64,000 nt of DNA from the NCBI GenBank assembly GCA_963795715.1, contig CAWCIY010000003.1, positions 620,001-684,000 on the forward strand, written 5' to 3'. The notes beneath the pieces were generated by a model, which was given only the letters and a program-made list of their open reading frames with translations, had not been told where the DNA came from and made no database searches. This document shows, in pieces, positions 43,675-51,502 of this stretch (the stretch's first letter is position 1; every line of letters starts with the position of its first letter). Position numbers and translations under genes: made by a program. Origin of the DNA: JAFEDN01 sp963795715 (GTDB lineage Bacteria > Pseudomonadota > Gammaproteobacteria > Coxiellales > Coxiellaceae).

Positions 43675-44094
43675 TTAACGTTTAGAAAATTGTGTGCCTT
43701 TTCTGGCTTTGTGACGACCTACTTTTTTTCGTTCAACGGCGCGAGGATCGCGAGTCACATAGCCTGCTTTGCGCAAGATTTCACGCCAATTTTCTTCACC
43801 ACTGCTTTCTTCTTCCTCATAAGCTATAAGTGCGCGGGTGATTCCGTGACGAATTGCACCTGCTTGCCCACTGATCCCGCCGCCTTTAACTGTAATATGA
43901 AAGTCAAATTTATTCACAACATCAACCGCTTCTAAAGGTTGATGCACGACCATACGGGCGGTTTCACGGCCAAAATAATCTTCTAAGGTGCGGCCATTAA
44001 TAATAATGTCACCTTTTCCATATTTCAAAAAAACACGCGCGGTGGAGTTTTTACGTCTGCCGGTTCCTAAGTAATGTTTTTCTGCTTTTGCCAT
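43675..44094 (-). CDS. rpsI: 30S ribosomal protein S9
   Basis: 139 residues, complete. AEKHYLGTGRRKNSTARVFL at the N-terminus, GDIIINGRTLEDYFGRETAR, VKGGGISGQAGAIRHGITRA, and the basic C-terminal tail VERKKVGRHKARKGTQFSKR that reaches the P-site tRNA. A short acidic insert (EEEESSGEE) follows the RALIAY segment. It lies downstream of rplM in the normal rplM-rpsI-sspA-sspB order and, unlike its neighbours, has no frameshift. Confidence 0.96.
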   Translation of the reverse strand: MAKAEKHYLGTGRRKNSTARVFLKYGKGDIIINGRTLEDYFGRETARMVVHQPLEAVDVVNKFDFHITVKGGGISGQAGAIRHGITRALIAYEEEESSGEENWREILRKAGYVTRDPRAVERKKVGRHKARKGTQFSKR

Positions 44095-44111
44095 ATGCGG
44101 ATAATCCTCAG

Positions 44112-44558
44112 TTAATAAATCGATGGGCTGGGGTTGTTGCGCAAAGTGGGGGTGTTGGTCATCGCGGTAACTTTTAATTTTCTAAAAATTTTTCGACCCA
44201 GAGGGTCTTTAGGCAGCATGCCTTTAACTGCTATCTCCAAGGCTTGTTCAGGAGCACGATTTAACATGTCTCCTAAAGCTTCTTGTTTCAACTGACCGGG
44301 TTGGCCACTATGACGATAATAAAATTTATCATGTCAATTTTTTCCCGGTAGCATTGAATACTCTTAGCGTTAATAACTACAAAAAAATCGGCCAGTATCC
44401 ACATGGGGAGTATAAGTGGCTTTATTTTTGCCACGTAACCGACGAGCCAGTTCGCTGGCTAGCCGTCCTAAGGTTTTACCTTTAGCATCGACCAGAAACC
44501 ACTTGGGCTCTACCCGGTAGGCGCAGCTCATATCAGTTGACATAACAATAATCCTCAT
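44112..44558 (-). pseudogene. rplM: 50S ribosomal protein L13 with multiple frameshifts
   Basis: All of L13 is recognisable but spread over three frames. Frame 1 reads VEPKWFLVDAKGKTLGRLAS, ELARRLRGKNKATYTPHVDT and then stops near 44370. VVINAKSIQ follows in a second frame, ATGKKL-like in a third, then DKFYYRHSGQPGQLKQEALG, DMLNRAPEQALEIAVKGMLP and KDPLGRKIFRKLKV in one frame, and HPHFAQQPQPIDL in another. Three or four single-base insertions and one deletion explain this. L13 is normally essential, so a sequence error here or a second intact gene elsewhere is expected. Confidence 0.75.
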
Positions 44559-44829
44559 TAATTCCTAAAGGTTGGAGATTGTACTTCATTTCGAATATAA
44601 AAATCAAGAGCGCTCGCAATGACGTGGGTGCGGTCTCTAAATTTGAAAAATTGCGAAAAAAAGACAAAAAAATTTTTAATTGCTCATTTGTCTACTATTT
44701 TTTAAGTAAAATTTTGAAAAATTAATAGAAAAAATATTTTTTTTTAAAAAAATATGCTATTTTAAACTTTGGTTGGCTTGTAGCCAGCTGTTGGTATTTG
44801 CATTTAACTGAAATCAAGAGGGATTTATA

Positions 44830-45279
44830 ATGCCTAAAATGAAAAAAGCTCGCAAATCTTCTGGGGCGAAAGTCGTTAAGAAAAGAGCGGCGGGCCGTGG
44901 GGTTACCAAAGGGGTAACTGAAAAATCTGCGAAAAAAGTAAGTATCCAGAAAAAATTGGTGAATACGCCGATTTCTTCAGGCTATACTAAATCACAGATT
45001 TACAGCACCATTGCTGAGGTAACAGAGTTGAGTCGCAAAGAAGTTTCTGACGTTTTTGCGGCTTTAAGTAATTTAGCTATGCGCCACTTACATAAAAAAG
45101 GTGCAGGCGAATTCACCATACCTGGGTTAGCGAAATGCGTCGTTAAACACAAACCGGCAACTAAAGCCCGAAAAGGCGTGAATCCATTTACCGGCGAAGA
45201 AATGATGTTTAAAGCTAAACCTGCCCGCAACATAGTAAAAGTCAGACCTTTGAAGAAACTCAAAGAAATGGCTGAATAA
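44830..45279 (+). CDS. HU/IHF-like DNA-binding protein with basic N-terminal extension
   Basis: 149 residues. A lysine/alanine-rich N-terminal tail of about 50 residues (KKARKSSGAKVVKKRAAGRG) precedes an HU-type domain: TKSQIYSTIAEVTELSRKEV, FAALSNLAMRHLHKKGAGEF and TIPGLAKCVVKHKPATKARK, then GVNPFTGEEMMFKAKPARNI and a basic end. The beta-arm motif RKGVNPFTGE with the intercalating Pro is conserved. Probably a histone-like nucleoid protein that bends or compacts DNA. The upstream 270 nt (44559-44829) are extremely AT-rich with homopolymer runs and hold the promoter but no gene. A GC-rich hairpin follows the stop. Confidence 0.88.
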   Translation: MPKMKKARKSSGAKVVKKRAAGRGVTKGVTEKSAKKVSIQKKLVNTPISSGYTKSQIYSTIAEVTELSRKEVSDVFAALSNLAMRHLHKKGAGEFTIPGLAKCVVKHKPATKARKGVNPFTGEEMMFKAKPARNIVKVRPLKKLKEMAE

Positions 45280-45293
45280 GCTAGGCCCGCATG

Positions 45294-45310
45294 GGGGGGC
45301 AACCCCCCTT
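45294..45310 (+). terminator. Probable terminator after the HU-like gene
   Basis: GGGGGG-CAA-CCCCCC followed by TTATT. Strong short stem, weak T tract. It separates the HU-like gene from the first giant gene. Confidence 0.45.
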
Positions 45311-45355
45311 ATTCCCTTACCTTCCAACCCCAAAAGCACAGGGATTTGTCTTTTT

Positions 45356-45388
45356 CTTAATGTTCTGTTAAGGTAAAAGCCTTATACT
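45356..45388 (+). promoter_or_regulatory. PmrA-like box and -10 element of the first giant gene
   Basis: CTTAATGTT-CT-GTTAAGGTA (45356-45375) fits the PmrA box form, and TATACT (45383-45388) is a good -10 placed 7 nt after it, so the box overlaps the -35 position as in Legionella PmrA-activated promoters. The ATG is 51 nt after the box. Confidence 0.6.
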
Positions 45389-45426
45389 ATCACTTTGATT
45401 AAATAAGTAACTCTTTAGAGGTAGTA

Positions 45427-48400
45427 ATGAGTAGATTAGATCGCAGAGCTGATTTGGACGTCCAGTTAAATCCCCTAATTGATCCGGCGCCGAGCTTCTT
45501 AGGCTCTCCTGAAGAGTATCTTAAAAACAAAGGCCGACATTTTAGCCGTTTGTTCACCCGTAATCTGGATGTTGATCCCCTCGTTCGGGCCACAAGCCAA
45601 GTTGAATATGCAAAAAAGGTATGGGCTGAATTCTTATTAAAAGGTGCACCCACATTTGTTTTGCATCAGGCGAGATTGGAATTTCTACGAGTAGCCAAGG
45701 AATATACGGATGTGGTAGATAACATGAATAAAGAGATAGACGCTCATAATGAGAAAATTGCAAGAACTGCTGTCCCTCCTGCTCCTTCTATCCCTCCTAT
45801 TTCTCGTATCCCGTACGATCCAGTATTATTACAGCATCCTACCCTCACCAAGCTCGATGATGTTTTAGAAAGACATCCGGTAAAAAAAGCTTTGGACGAG
45901 CGATCCCTGCCTCCATTACCACATACAGAAGAATTTATTAAGAATTTAGATATGGATACTTTAGAGGGTAAATTAGTGAGTCCCCGAGGGAAGTTAGTCG
46001 CCCTATCTGAAGATTTGGGAGCTGCCTTATTTGCCCAAGAAGCTCAAGCCAATTTTAAAGCGGACATCGATACAGCCATAGTAACACGCCAGCCGGTAGA
46101 ATCGGCCAGTCAAATTGTGGGCCACCTACAGTTTTTAATAGCGACTAAGCGATCTCAGGGCGTTTTTATTGAAAATCCGTCTTTTATTGCCTGGGTAACG
46201 TTTAATGGCATTATGTTGGAAAGAGCCAAGGAATTATTGACAGCTGATTTAAAAAAACTGGCCGACAATACAGATCCTACCAAATTAAAGGTTGAAACTG
46301 GAACTCGCTTGCAAAGACAGACTGAATTACTAGGAAAATTGGGGGGCTTGTCTGCAGGTACAACTCTTAAAAAATTACAGGAAACATTATTGACATTAGG
46401 TCCAGAAGATCTAAATGTTAAGGAATTTCTAAAATTCTCTTTTCCGGACCCGAAGCGACAAGAAATCATATTAAAAACCATTGGTTCCACAAAAGATTGC
46501 CAGGAGACCGAAAAAGAAATAGATAAACTGATTGATGAATTGAATAAAGAACGATTACCCACTGGTAAATTGGGTAAACCGTTGAAAGAGTTGGACGAAA
46601 GCGAGCAATGGAATAAACTGGTATCCCGCCTAGACAAAAACGCCGGACAATATTCCGGTGTAGCCCCAGCCGCCTTAGCCGCAGCCGCTTATGTTTTAGA
46701 TGAGAAAAACGATATCACCCCGGATTCTAAAGATTTTAAAGACAAGGTCAGTGCACGTGTTGCTGAATCCGTAGGTAAAGATGACAAATCCGGCATCGAC
46801 CAAGCCGCCTACGACGGTGCATTATTGGGTATCGAAGCCGCAGAAGAGAAACTGGCGGAGACAGATGAAGCCGAGGATATGGCGAGCTCTGTTTTAGGAA
46901 CCACGGACTTGGCTCAAAAATTTTTCGACTTATCTGACAAAGCAGTTCTTGATCTTGTCAAGAAAGAAAATAAAGAAAATAAAGAAAATAAAGAAAATAA
47001 AGAAAATAAAGAAAATAAAGAAAATAAAGAAAATAAAGAAAATAAAGAAGATAAAGAAATTAAGGTGAAATTGGGCCCTTTAGCACGTAATTGGGAGTAT
47101 TTTTATTACGCTAATCTAAGGCTTGAAAGTTTTATTAAGCTTGCTTATGACCTTAATAATCTAACTTCAAGATCAACAAAAGAATCCGCGCGCTTATTTC
47201 TCACAAAGGCCTCTATTTTAGGAGAAACCGTATACCATTTTTTACTAAATGAAATTAATTTAGAAGCAATAAATGGAATAAAACCAGAAATTGCTGAGGC
47301 TATTGTGAAACATTTTGTCGAACATAATCCTCAGAAAATTGATGAGGCATTTATTCAGGCAGCATTAAAAGAAAAATATAAACCTGATCCAGTTCCGCCA
47401 GAATTATTGTCTAAGGCGGGCGTTCTTGCTGAAGCAGGCCAATTAGGTTTAGCGATTGTTGCTGGCGCTAAAGAAATCCATTCTGCTAAGGACAATCTAG
47501 TGAAGACTACGGCCAACACTTTGAACACCGAAGCAGGATTTTCCCCTGGATTAGCCAAAACCATTGCCGAAAAAATTTTTAAAGAAGATAAAAAACAAGA
47601 TAAAAACCCGGAAGATGTAAAAGCTGATAAAATAGAAAGAACAGTAAATGAAGAAGTTAACCTGGCTAATAATAAAATTCTTCAAATATTAAACAAGGAG
47701 CCACAAGGGGAAAACAAAGAAGAAGAAAAAGTTTTCAAAAAATTCTTAACAGAAGTAGCCAAGCATTATAAAACCAATGGAACTTTAGAGAATGAAGCTC
47801 TGGACGAGTTAATTAAAACCCACTTGCCAGCAAACCAATGGTTCAAGTTGAAAAAAGATTCGGATGAAGAAGAGTCCAAGGAAACCCAGTCAACAGGGGA
47901 GATTGCAACAGCACCGAGTACTGTCCCCAACCCTGGGCAAAAACGCCAAACAGTATTAAACACCTTAAAAATAGAAATTCAAACGATAAGAGATGCAGAT
48001 AAAGAAGCAAAAGTAGAAATAGAAGAAAAAGGGCAGGAACACGACGCTGAGCCTTTTGAGCTGATTACTCCTCCTTTGGGTTTGGCCAGCACCCGGGATA
48101 AAATCCATGCGGCTTGCGGTGAATTTCCTTTCCAGCAGGCAGAAAATGCTGTTCGAGCAGCCTGGAAGGCCGCAGGTGGGAAGGATACAGACATTCCTGC
48201 TGGCTATATTATTAAAGAATTGAAAGCAGGTAATCAGGAACAACTCGTCAAGGCGCTTGCTTCTAAAAATCCTGGGAATCCAGCTCCCGCCTTGGCTGTA
48301 GCTACCGTTATTGCTAAAACAGTTAAGGAGAGTAAGGAAAATAAATACGAAGGCTCTGACAAAAACAAGAAAAATATTATAAAGAAATCCTATGCTGCTA

Positions 48401-51333
48401 ATTATGGCCGTTCGGCTAAAGGGATCGGCGCAGCCAGGGGCGCTAGCATCGAAGCTGCAGTCATAAGAGCTGGAATACCTCGTGATGTTGCGCACACGTT
48501 AACCAAAAATATTTTGGCCGAAAAAGGAGATGAAAAGGCACTACCTGGTAAAATTAAAGACTTTGTTACTAATGTTAACCGCGCCGGATGGGTGAATTAC
48601 CTGGCTTCTGATTTGAAAAAATTAGGTTTAGATGAAAAACAAATTTCCCCTGAGTTACATGCGAAAATAAAAGAGAAATTGGTTACTGGTGCGCTAAAAT
48701 TGGGTAATGGGTTCGGCAAAGAACAGGCCAAAACAATTATTGAAGAATTTGTAGAAGCGGAAAACATTAAACGTCCTGGTGGCGATAAAATCAATTTCAC
48801 AGAGCGTACAGATAGTTTCACTCTGGATGAAAAAGACATCCCAGAGCCGCTAGTGACCTTTAATTCTGAAGAACCTGATGATATCGAAAAAGCAAGTAAA
48901 AAAATATTTGATGCTGCTATTAAAGGTGAATCATTGGCAGTCGTTGTTCAAGCCCTGGCCGAAGTGGAAAAAACGTATGCGAATGTGAACCAAAAGCCTG
49001 CCAATTATAAAGAAGTGACCGCTGCAATTGTCGCTTCGGCTATAGCCTCCGGACTTTCTGGAGATGAAGCTTTAAAATTAGCAACCAGCCTAGTCCGTAC
49101 GTATATCACTAAAGGTGGGTTCGACACTGTGGATTTCATAGAGGAAGTTCGCAGGGTGTCTAGGCTTCCCGATCTGGCAATAGAAGAAAAAGGGGGCAAG
49201 TCCAAAACTTTGATCGAAGCAGCTAAAATTATTTCCCGCGCCAGCCATTCAGCCGGTCAGTTGCCAGAAGATAAATCTGCTAATGGAGTCAAGGCCGGCA
49301 CCACCGTGGCTGTCTTAACTTTCCCTGCACTGAATTCTCCGAAAGAAGCCGGCATATTGGCTGGAGCAGTGGCCTATGCCCGAAGTGGTAAAATGTCCGA
49401 GGCCGACAAGGCCGGGCTTTATGCAGAAGCAGTTTCTACTTTGATAAAACCGGAGAAGGAACCTTTTGCTGTGGCTTCAACGGCTGCGGTAGCAATAAAT
49501 CAAATATTATTGAGGGAGGAGAAAGATCTTATTGGAGAGGGCAGAGAAGATCCATTAGATTACAGTGATGCAGTGTCAGACGCAATTAATGGTCTTGATC
49601 CTGGGATTAGCAATAATGTTCGAGTTGTAACGGAAGCAGCAATAAATAGGTTATTAGCTAAGCCTGGTTTTTTGGCTAGACTGGATGCCGATGGAAATGA
49701 TGCGAAAGCAGCTTTAGCTGAATTGAGGTGGGTGGCCACAGTCGCTACAGAAGTTGGGGCTACCGCATTAAAACTGAATATTGAGCCTGCTACGGCACGA
49801 AGACTTTCTCTTGCCCTGTTAAACCAGCAGATTAACCGCTTTCTTCCTACTTTAGAAACCACTTTGGCGATAGACCGCTTAGAGGAGGAATTTTTAACTA
49901 AGGTAAATGATATTTCCGGAAGGGGAGTTTCTTCTTTACTAGATCAAAAAATAGAAAATTTTGCAAATCGTAAAGACACCGCCCTAAGAGCAGGTTCTAA
50001 CACTGCCGATTTAACTCATCTAGTAACAAATCCAGATGGTACTCTCTCTGCGGATGAAGTATTTAAGCATGCTAAACTGGCTGCCGAAGGAGCTAAAAAT
50101 TCATTTTTAACAGATAAACTTTATCCTAACTCAGCGGAAAAAGTAGCGAGCGAGCTTGTGGCAAAATTAGCTGCTCTACAAGTGTATCAAAATATTCTAA
50201 ATAATCGTACTTTAAGAATTTCTGAAACCGAGTTAGCTAAAATTACTAAAAAGGCTAGGTCTTTGTCGGAAGAAGCCGAAAGCGCCACCGCTGATTTTAG
50301 AAGCCAGTTTATAGCTAAGAATAGTTTAAATCCCAATAGCATTCCTAACATCTCTCCAGCAACTCCACGAGAGGCGATTGAGAAATTGGCTACCGCAGGA
50401 AAAGTCGGTTCTTTAATTCATATTGGTTTATCCGAATTTAAAAACTCTATAGTAGTTGACGATACGGATAAACTGATAAAAGCAGTTGAAACGATGGTGA
50501 TAGATTCCGGAAGTACTCCAGATGAAGCTCGATCCATTGGGGAAAAACTGAAACAAGGTTTAAAAACTGCTTCCAATGGCGAAGAAGCCGGTGCTTTGGC
50601 TGCGGCTTTAATTGACTCAGCTAAGCCGGAGTTGTCTCAAGCCGTTGCGGCGGTGGTGGCAGATATCCGTACTGATAGCGATGATTTACAAGACAAATCC
50701 AAAGCCATTGCTCGCGCTTCTAGCGTTGCAGCGCGGAGTAAAGACAGCATATTGAATTCTGCTCCAGCAGGTGTTACCGGTTTAGAGCAGGATAAAGACA
50801 CCCAAAATAAACGCATACAAGCAGAAGCTGCGTACATTGCGCTAAGAGATGAGTTGTTGCAAAAAACTTCGGATAAAACTGGGTTTGCTAAGTCTTTGAA
50901 AGACAGTCACTTTGGCGGCGTGCTGTTAGATTTAAGTAAAGATAAAAACCTTAAAATAACACTACCGTATTATGATACCCCTCAAGCTAGACGGCTTATA
51001 GATGTTATGCCGGAAATTGCTAACGATTTGAAAGAATGCAATGGGTATGTTACTAAAGAAACTTTAGAGAGGGCAATAAAAGATTTTAATGCTTTACATA
51101 AACCTGAAAATCATTTAGAACTGGAGGATATAAATGGTGGCAAGAGTTGGTGGATTTCTTTTGAAAACATAGACGAAGGTGCGATTAAACAGTTTATGAA
51201 AATATTGGCTGCCCATGCTAAAGTCGAAAAAGCCCACAAAATAATGGCTGAAACGCAAGCGGTTTCCGTTAGTGGAGCTGAGTCTTCCTCTTCGTTGCTG
51301 ACGTTTGGTGGAAGCTCGGAAAATCCCGGCTGA
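45427..51333 (+). CDS. Giant helical protein A, tandem paralogue, candidate effector
   Basis: 1968 residues, no signal peptide, no clear membrane segment, no enzyme motif I can recognise. Three zones. Residues 1-445 are essentially identical to protein B (one Ala/Val difference noticed). The middle, 446 to about 1600, is diverged and contains repeated Ala-rich helical hairpins of the form AAxxxAxxxxG...A..LA..L, for example GASIEAAVIRAGIPRDVAHT, AAIVASAIASGLSGDEALKL, and VAYARSGKMSEADKAGLYAE. The last 370 or so are again near-identical (LATAGKVGSLIHIGLSEF; YDTPQARRLIDVMPEIANDL). A (Lys-Glu-Asn)9 run from a 9-nt microsatellite starts near residue 513. Ribosome site is TAGAGGTAGT before ATG. 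Promoter carries a PmrA-like box. Repeat architecture, size, lack of leader and regulation suggest a Dot/Icm effector or large scaffold; this is inference. Confidence 0.75.
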   Translation: MSRLDRRADLDVQLNPLIDPAPSFLGSPEEYLKNKGRHFSRLFTRNLDVDPLVRATSQVEYAKKVWAEFLLKGAPTFVLHQARLEFLRVAKEYTDVVDNMNKEIDAHNEKIARTAVPPAPSIPPISRIPYDPVLLQHPTLTKLDDVLERHPVKKALDERSLPPLPHTEEFIKNLDMDTLEGKLVSPRGKLVALSEDLGAALFAQEAQANFKADIDTAIVTRQPVESASQIVGHLQFLIATKRSQGVFIENPSFIAWVTFNGIMLERAKELLTADLKKLADNTDPTKLKVETGTRLQRQTELLGKLGGLSAGTTLKKLQETLLTLGPEDLNVKEFLKFSFPDPKRQEIILKTIGSTKDCQETEKEIDKLIDELNKERLPTGKLGKPLKELDESEQWNKLVSRLDKNAGQYSGVAPAALAAAAYVLDEKNDITPDSKDFKDKVSARVAESVGKDDKSGIDQAAYDGALLGIEAAEEKLAETDEAEDMASSVLGTTDLAQKFFDLSDKAVLDLVKKENKENKENKENKENKENKENKENKENKEDKEIKVKLGPLARNWEYFYYANLRLESFIKLAYDLNNLTSRSTKESARLFLTKASILGETVYHFLLNEINLEAINGIKPEIAEAIVKHFVEHNPQKIDEAFIQAALKEKYKPDPVPPELLSKAGVLAEAGQLGLAIVAGAKEIHSAKDNLVKTTANTLNTEAGFSPGLAKTIAEKIFKEDKKQDKNPEDVKADKIERTVNEEVNLANNKILQILNKEPQGENKEEEKVFKKFLTEVAKHYKTNGTLENEALDELIKTHLPANQWFKLKKDSDEEESKETQSTGEIATAPSTVPNPGQKRQTVLNTLKIEIQTIRDADKEAKVEIEEKGQEHDAEPFELITPPLGLASTRDKIHAACGEFPFQQAENAVRAAWKAAGGKDTDIPAGYIIKELKAGNQEQLVKALASKNPGNPAPALAVATVIAKTVKESKENKYEGSDKNKKNIIKKSYAANYGRSAKGIGAARGASIEAAVIRAGIPRDVAHTLTKNILAEKGDEKALPGKIKDFVTNVNRAGWVNYLASDLKKLGLDEKQISPELHAKIKEKLVTGALKLGNGFGKEQAKTIIEEFVEAENIKRPGGDKINFTERTDSFTLDEKDIPEPLVTFNSEEPDDIEKASKKIFDAAIKGESLAVVVQALAEVEKTYANVNQKPANYKEVTAAIVASAIASGLSGDEALKLATSLVRTYITKGGFDTVDFIEEVRRVSRLPDLAIEEKGGKSKTLIEAAKIISRASHSAGQLPEDKSANGVKAGTTVAVLTFPALNSPKEAGILAGAVAYARSGKMSEADKAGLYAEAVSTLIKPEKEPFAVASTAAVAINQILLREEKDLIGEGREDPLDYSDAVSDAINGLDPGISNNVRVVTEAAINRLLAKPGFLARLDADGNDAKAALAELRWVATVATEVGATALKLNIEPATARRLSLALLNQQINRFLPTLETTLAIDRLEEEFLTKVNDISGRGVSSLLDQKIENFANRKDTALRAGSNTADLTHLVTNPDGTLSADEVFKHAKLAAEGAKNSFLTDKLYPNSAEKVASELVAKLAALQVYQNILNNRTLRISETELAKITKKARSLSEEAESATADFRSQFIAKNSLNPNSIPNISPATPREAIEKLATAGKVGSLIHIGLSEFKNSIVVDDTDKLIKAVETMVIDSGSTPDEARSIGEKLKQGLKTASNGEEAGALAAALIDSAKPELSQAVAAVVADIRTDSDDLQDKSKAIARASSVAARSKDSILNSAPAGVTGLEQDKDTQNKRIQAEAAYIALRDELLQKTSDKTGFAKSLKDSHFGGVLLDLSKDKNLKITLPYYDTPQARRLIDVMPEIANDLKECNGYVTKETLERAIKDFNALHKPENHLELEDINGGKSWWISFENIDEGAIKQFMKILAAHAKVEKAHKIMAETQAVSVSGAESSSSLLTFGGSSENPG
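46963..47043 (+). repeat. In-frame 9-nt microsatellite, nine copies of AAAGAAAAT
   Basis: Nine perfect units encode (Lys-Glu-Asn)9 in giant protein A, followed by two degenerate units. The paralogue lacks the run. Copy number may change by slippage without breaking the frame. Confidence 0.9.
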
Positions 51334-51393
51334 TTTTTTAAATCAACGCGGTTTTGGCACTGTGATTGGCCCTGCAGCGGGCCCCTTGTTCCC
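51332..51393. repeat. Tandem-duplication junction holding a 3' fragment of the LPD7-like gene
   Basis: Matches 57293-57354 with few differences. At 57304 the sequence is the end of a minus-strand gene (codons for GPAAGQITVPKPR and stop), so this is a leftover of that gene's 3' end carried along in the duplication. At 51394 the sequence switches to the upstream region of the giant gene (equal to 45318 onward), defining the duplication breakpoint. Confidence 0.8.
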
Positions 51394-51431
51394 TACCTTC
51401 CAACCCCAAAAGCACAGGGATTTGTCTTTTT

Positions 51432-51464
51432 CTTAATGTTCTGTTAAGGTAAAAGCCTTATACT
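51432..51464 (+). promoter_or_regulatory. PmrA-like box and -10 element of the second giant gene
   Basis: Identical to the first: CTTAATGTT-CT-GTTAAGGTA (51432-51451) with TATACT at 51459-51464. Both giant genes should respond to the same signal. Confidence 0.6.
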
Positions 51465-51502
51465 ATCACTTTGATTAAATAAGTAACTCTTTAGAGGTAG
51501 TA

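Noticed and set aside
46155..50837. Several 60-180-codon minus-strand frames within the giant genes
   Set aside because: All are antisense shadows caused by the codon bias of the giant genes; none has a ribosome site or protein-like composition.
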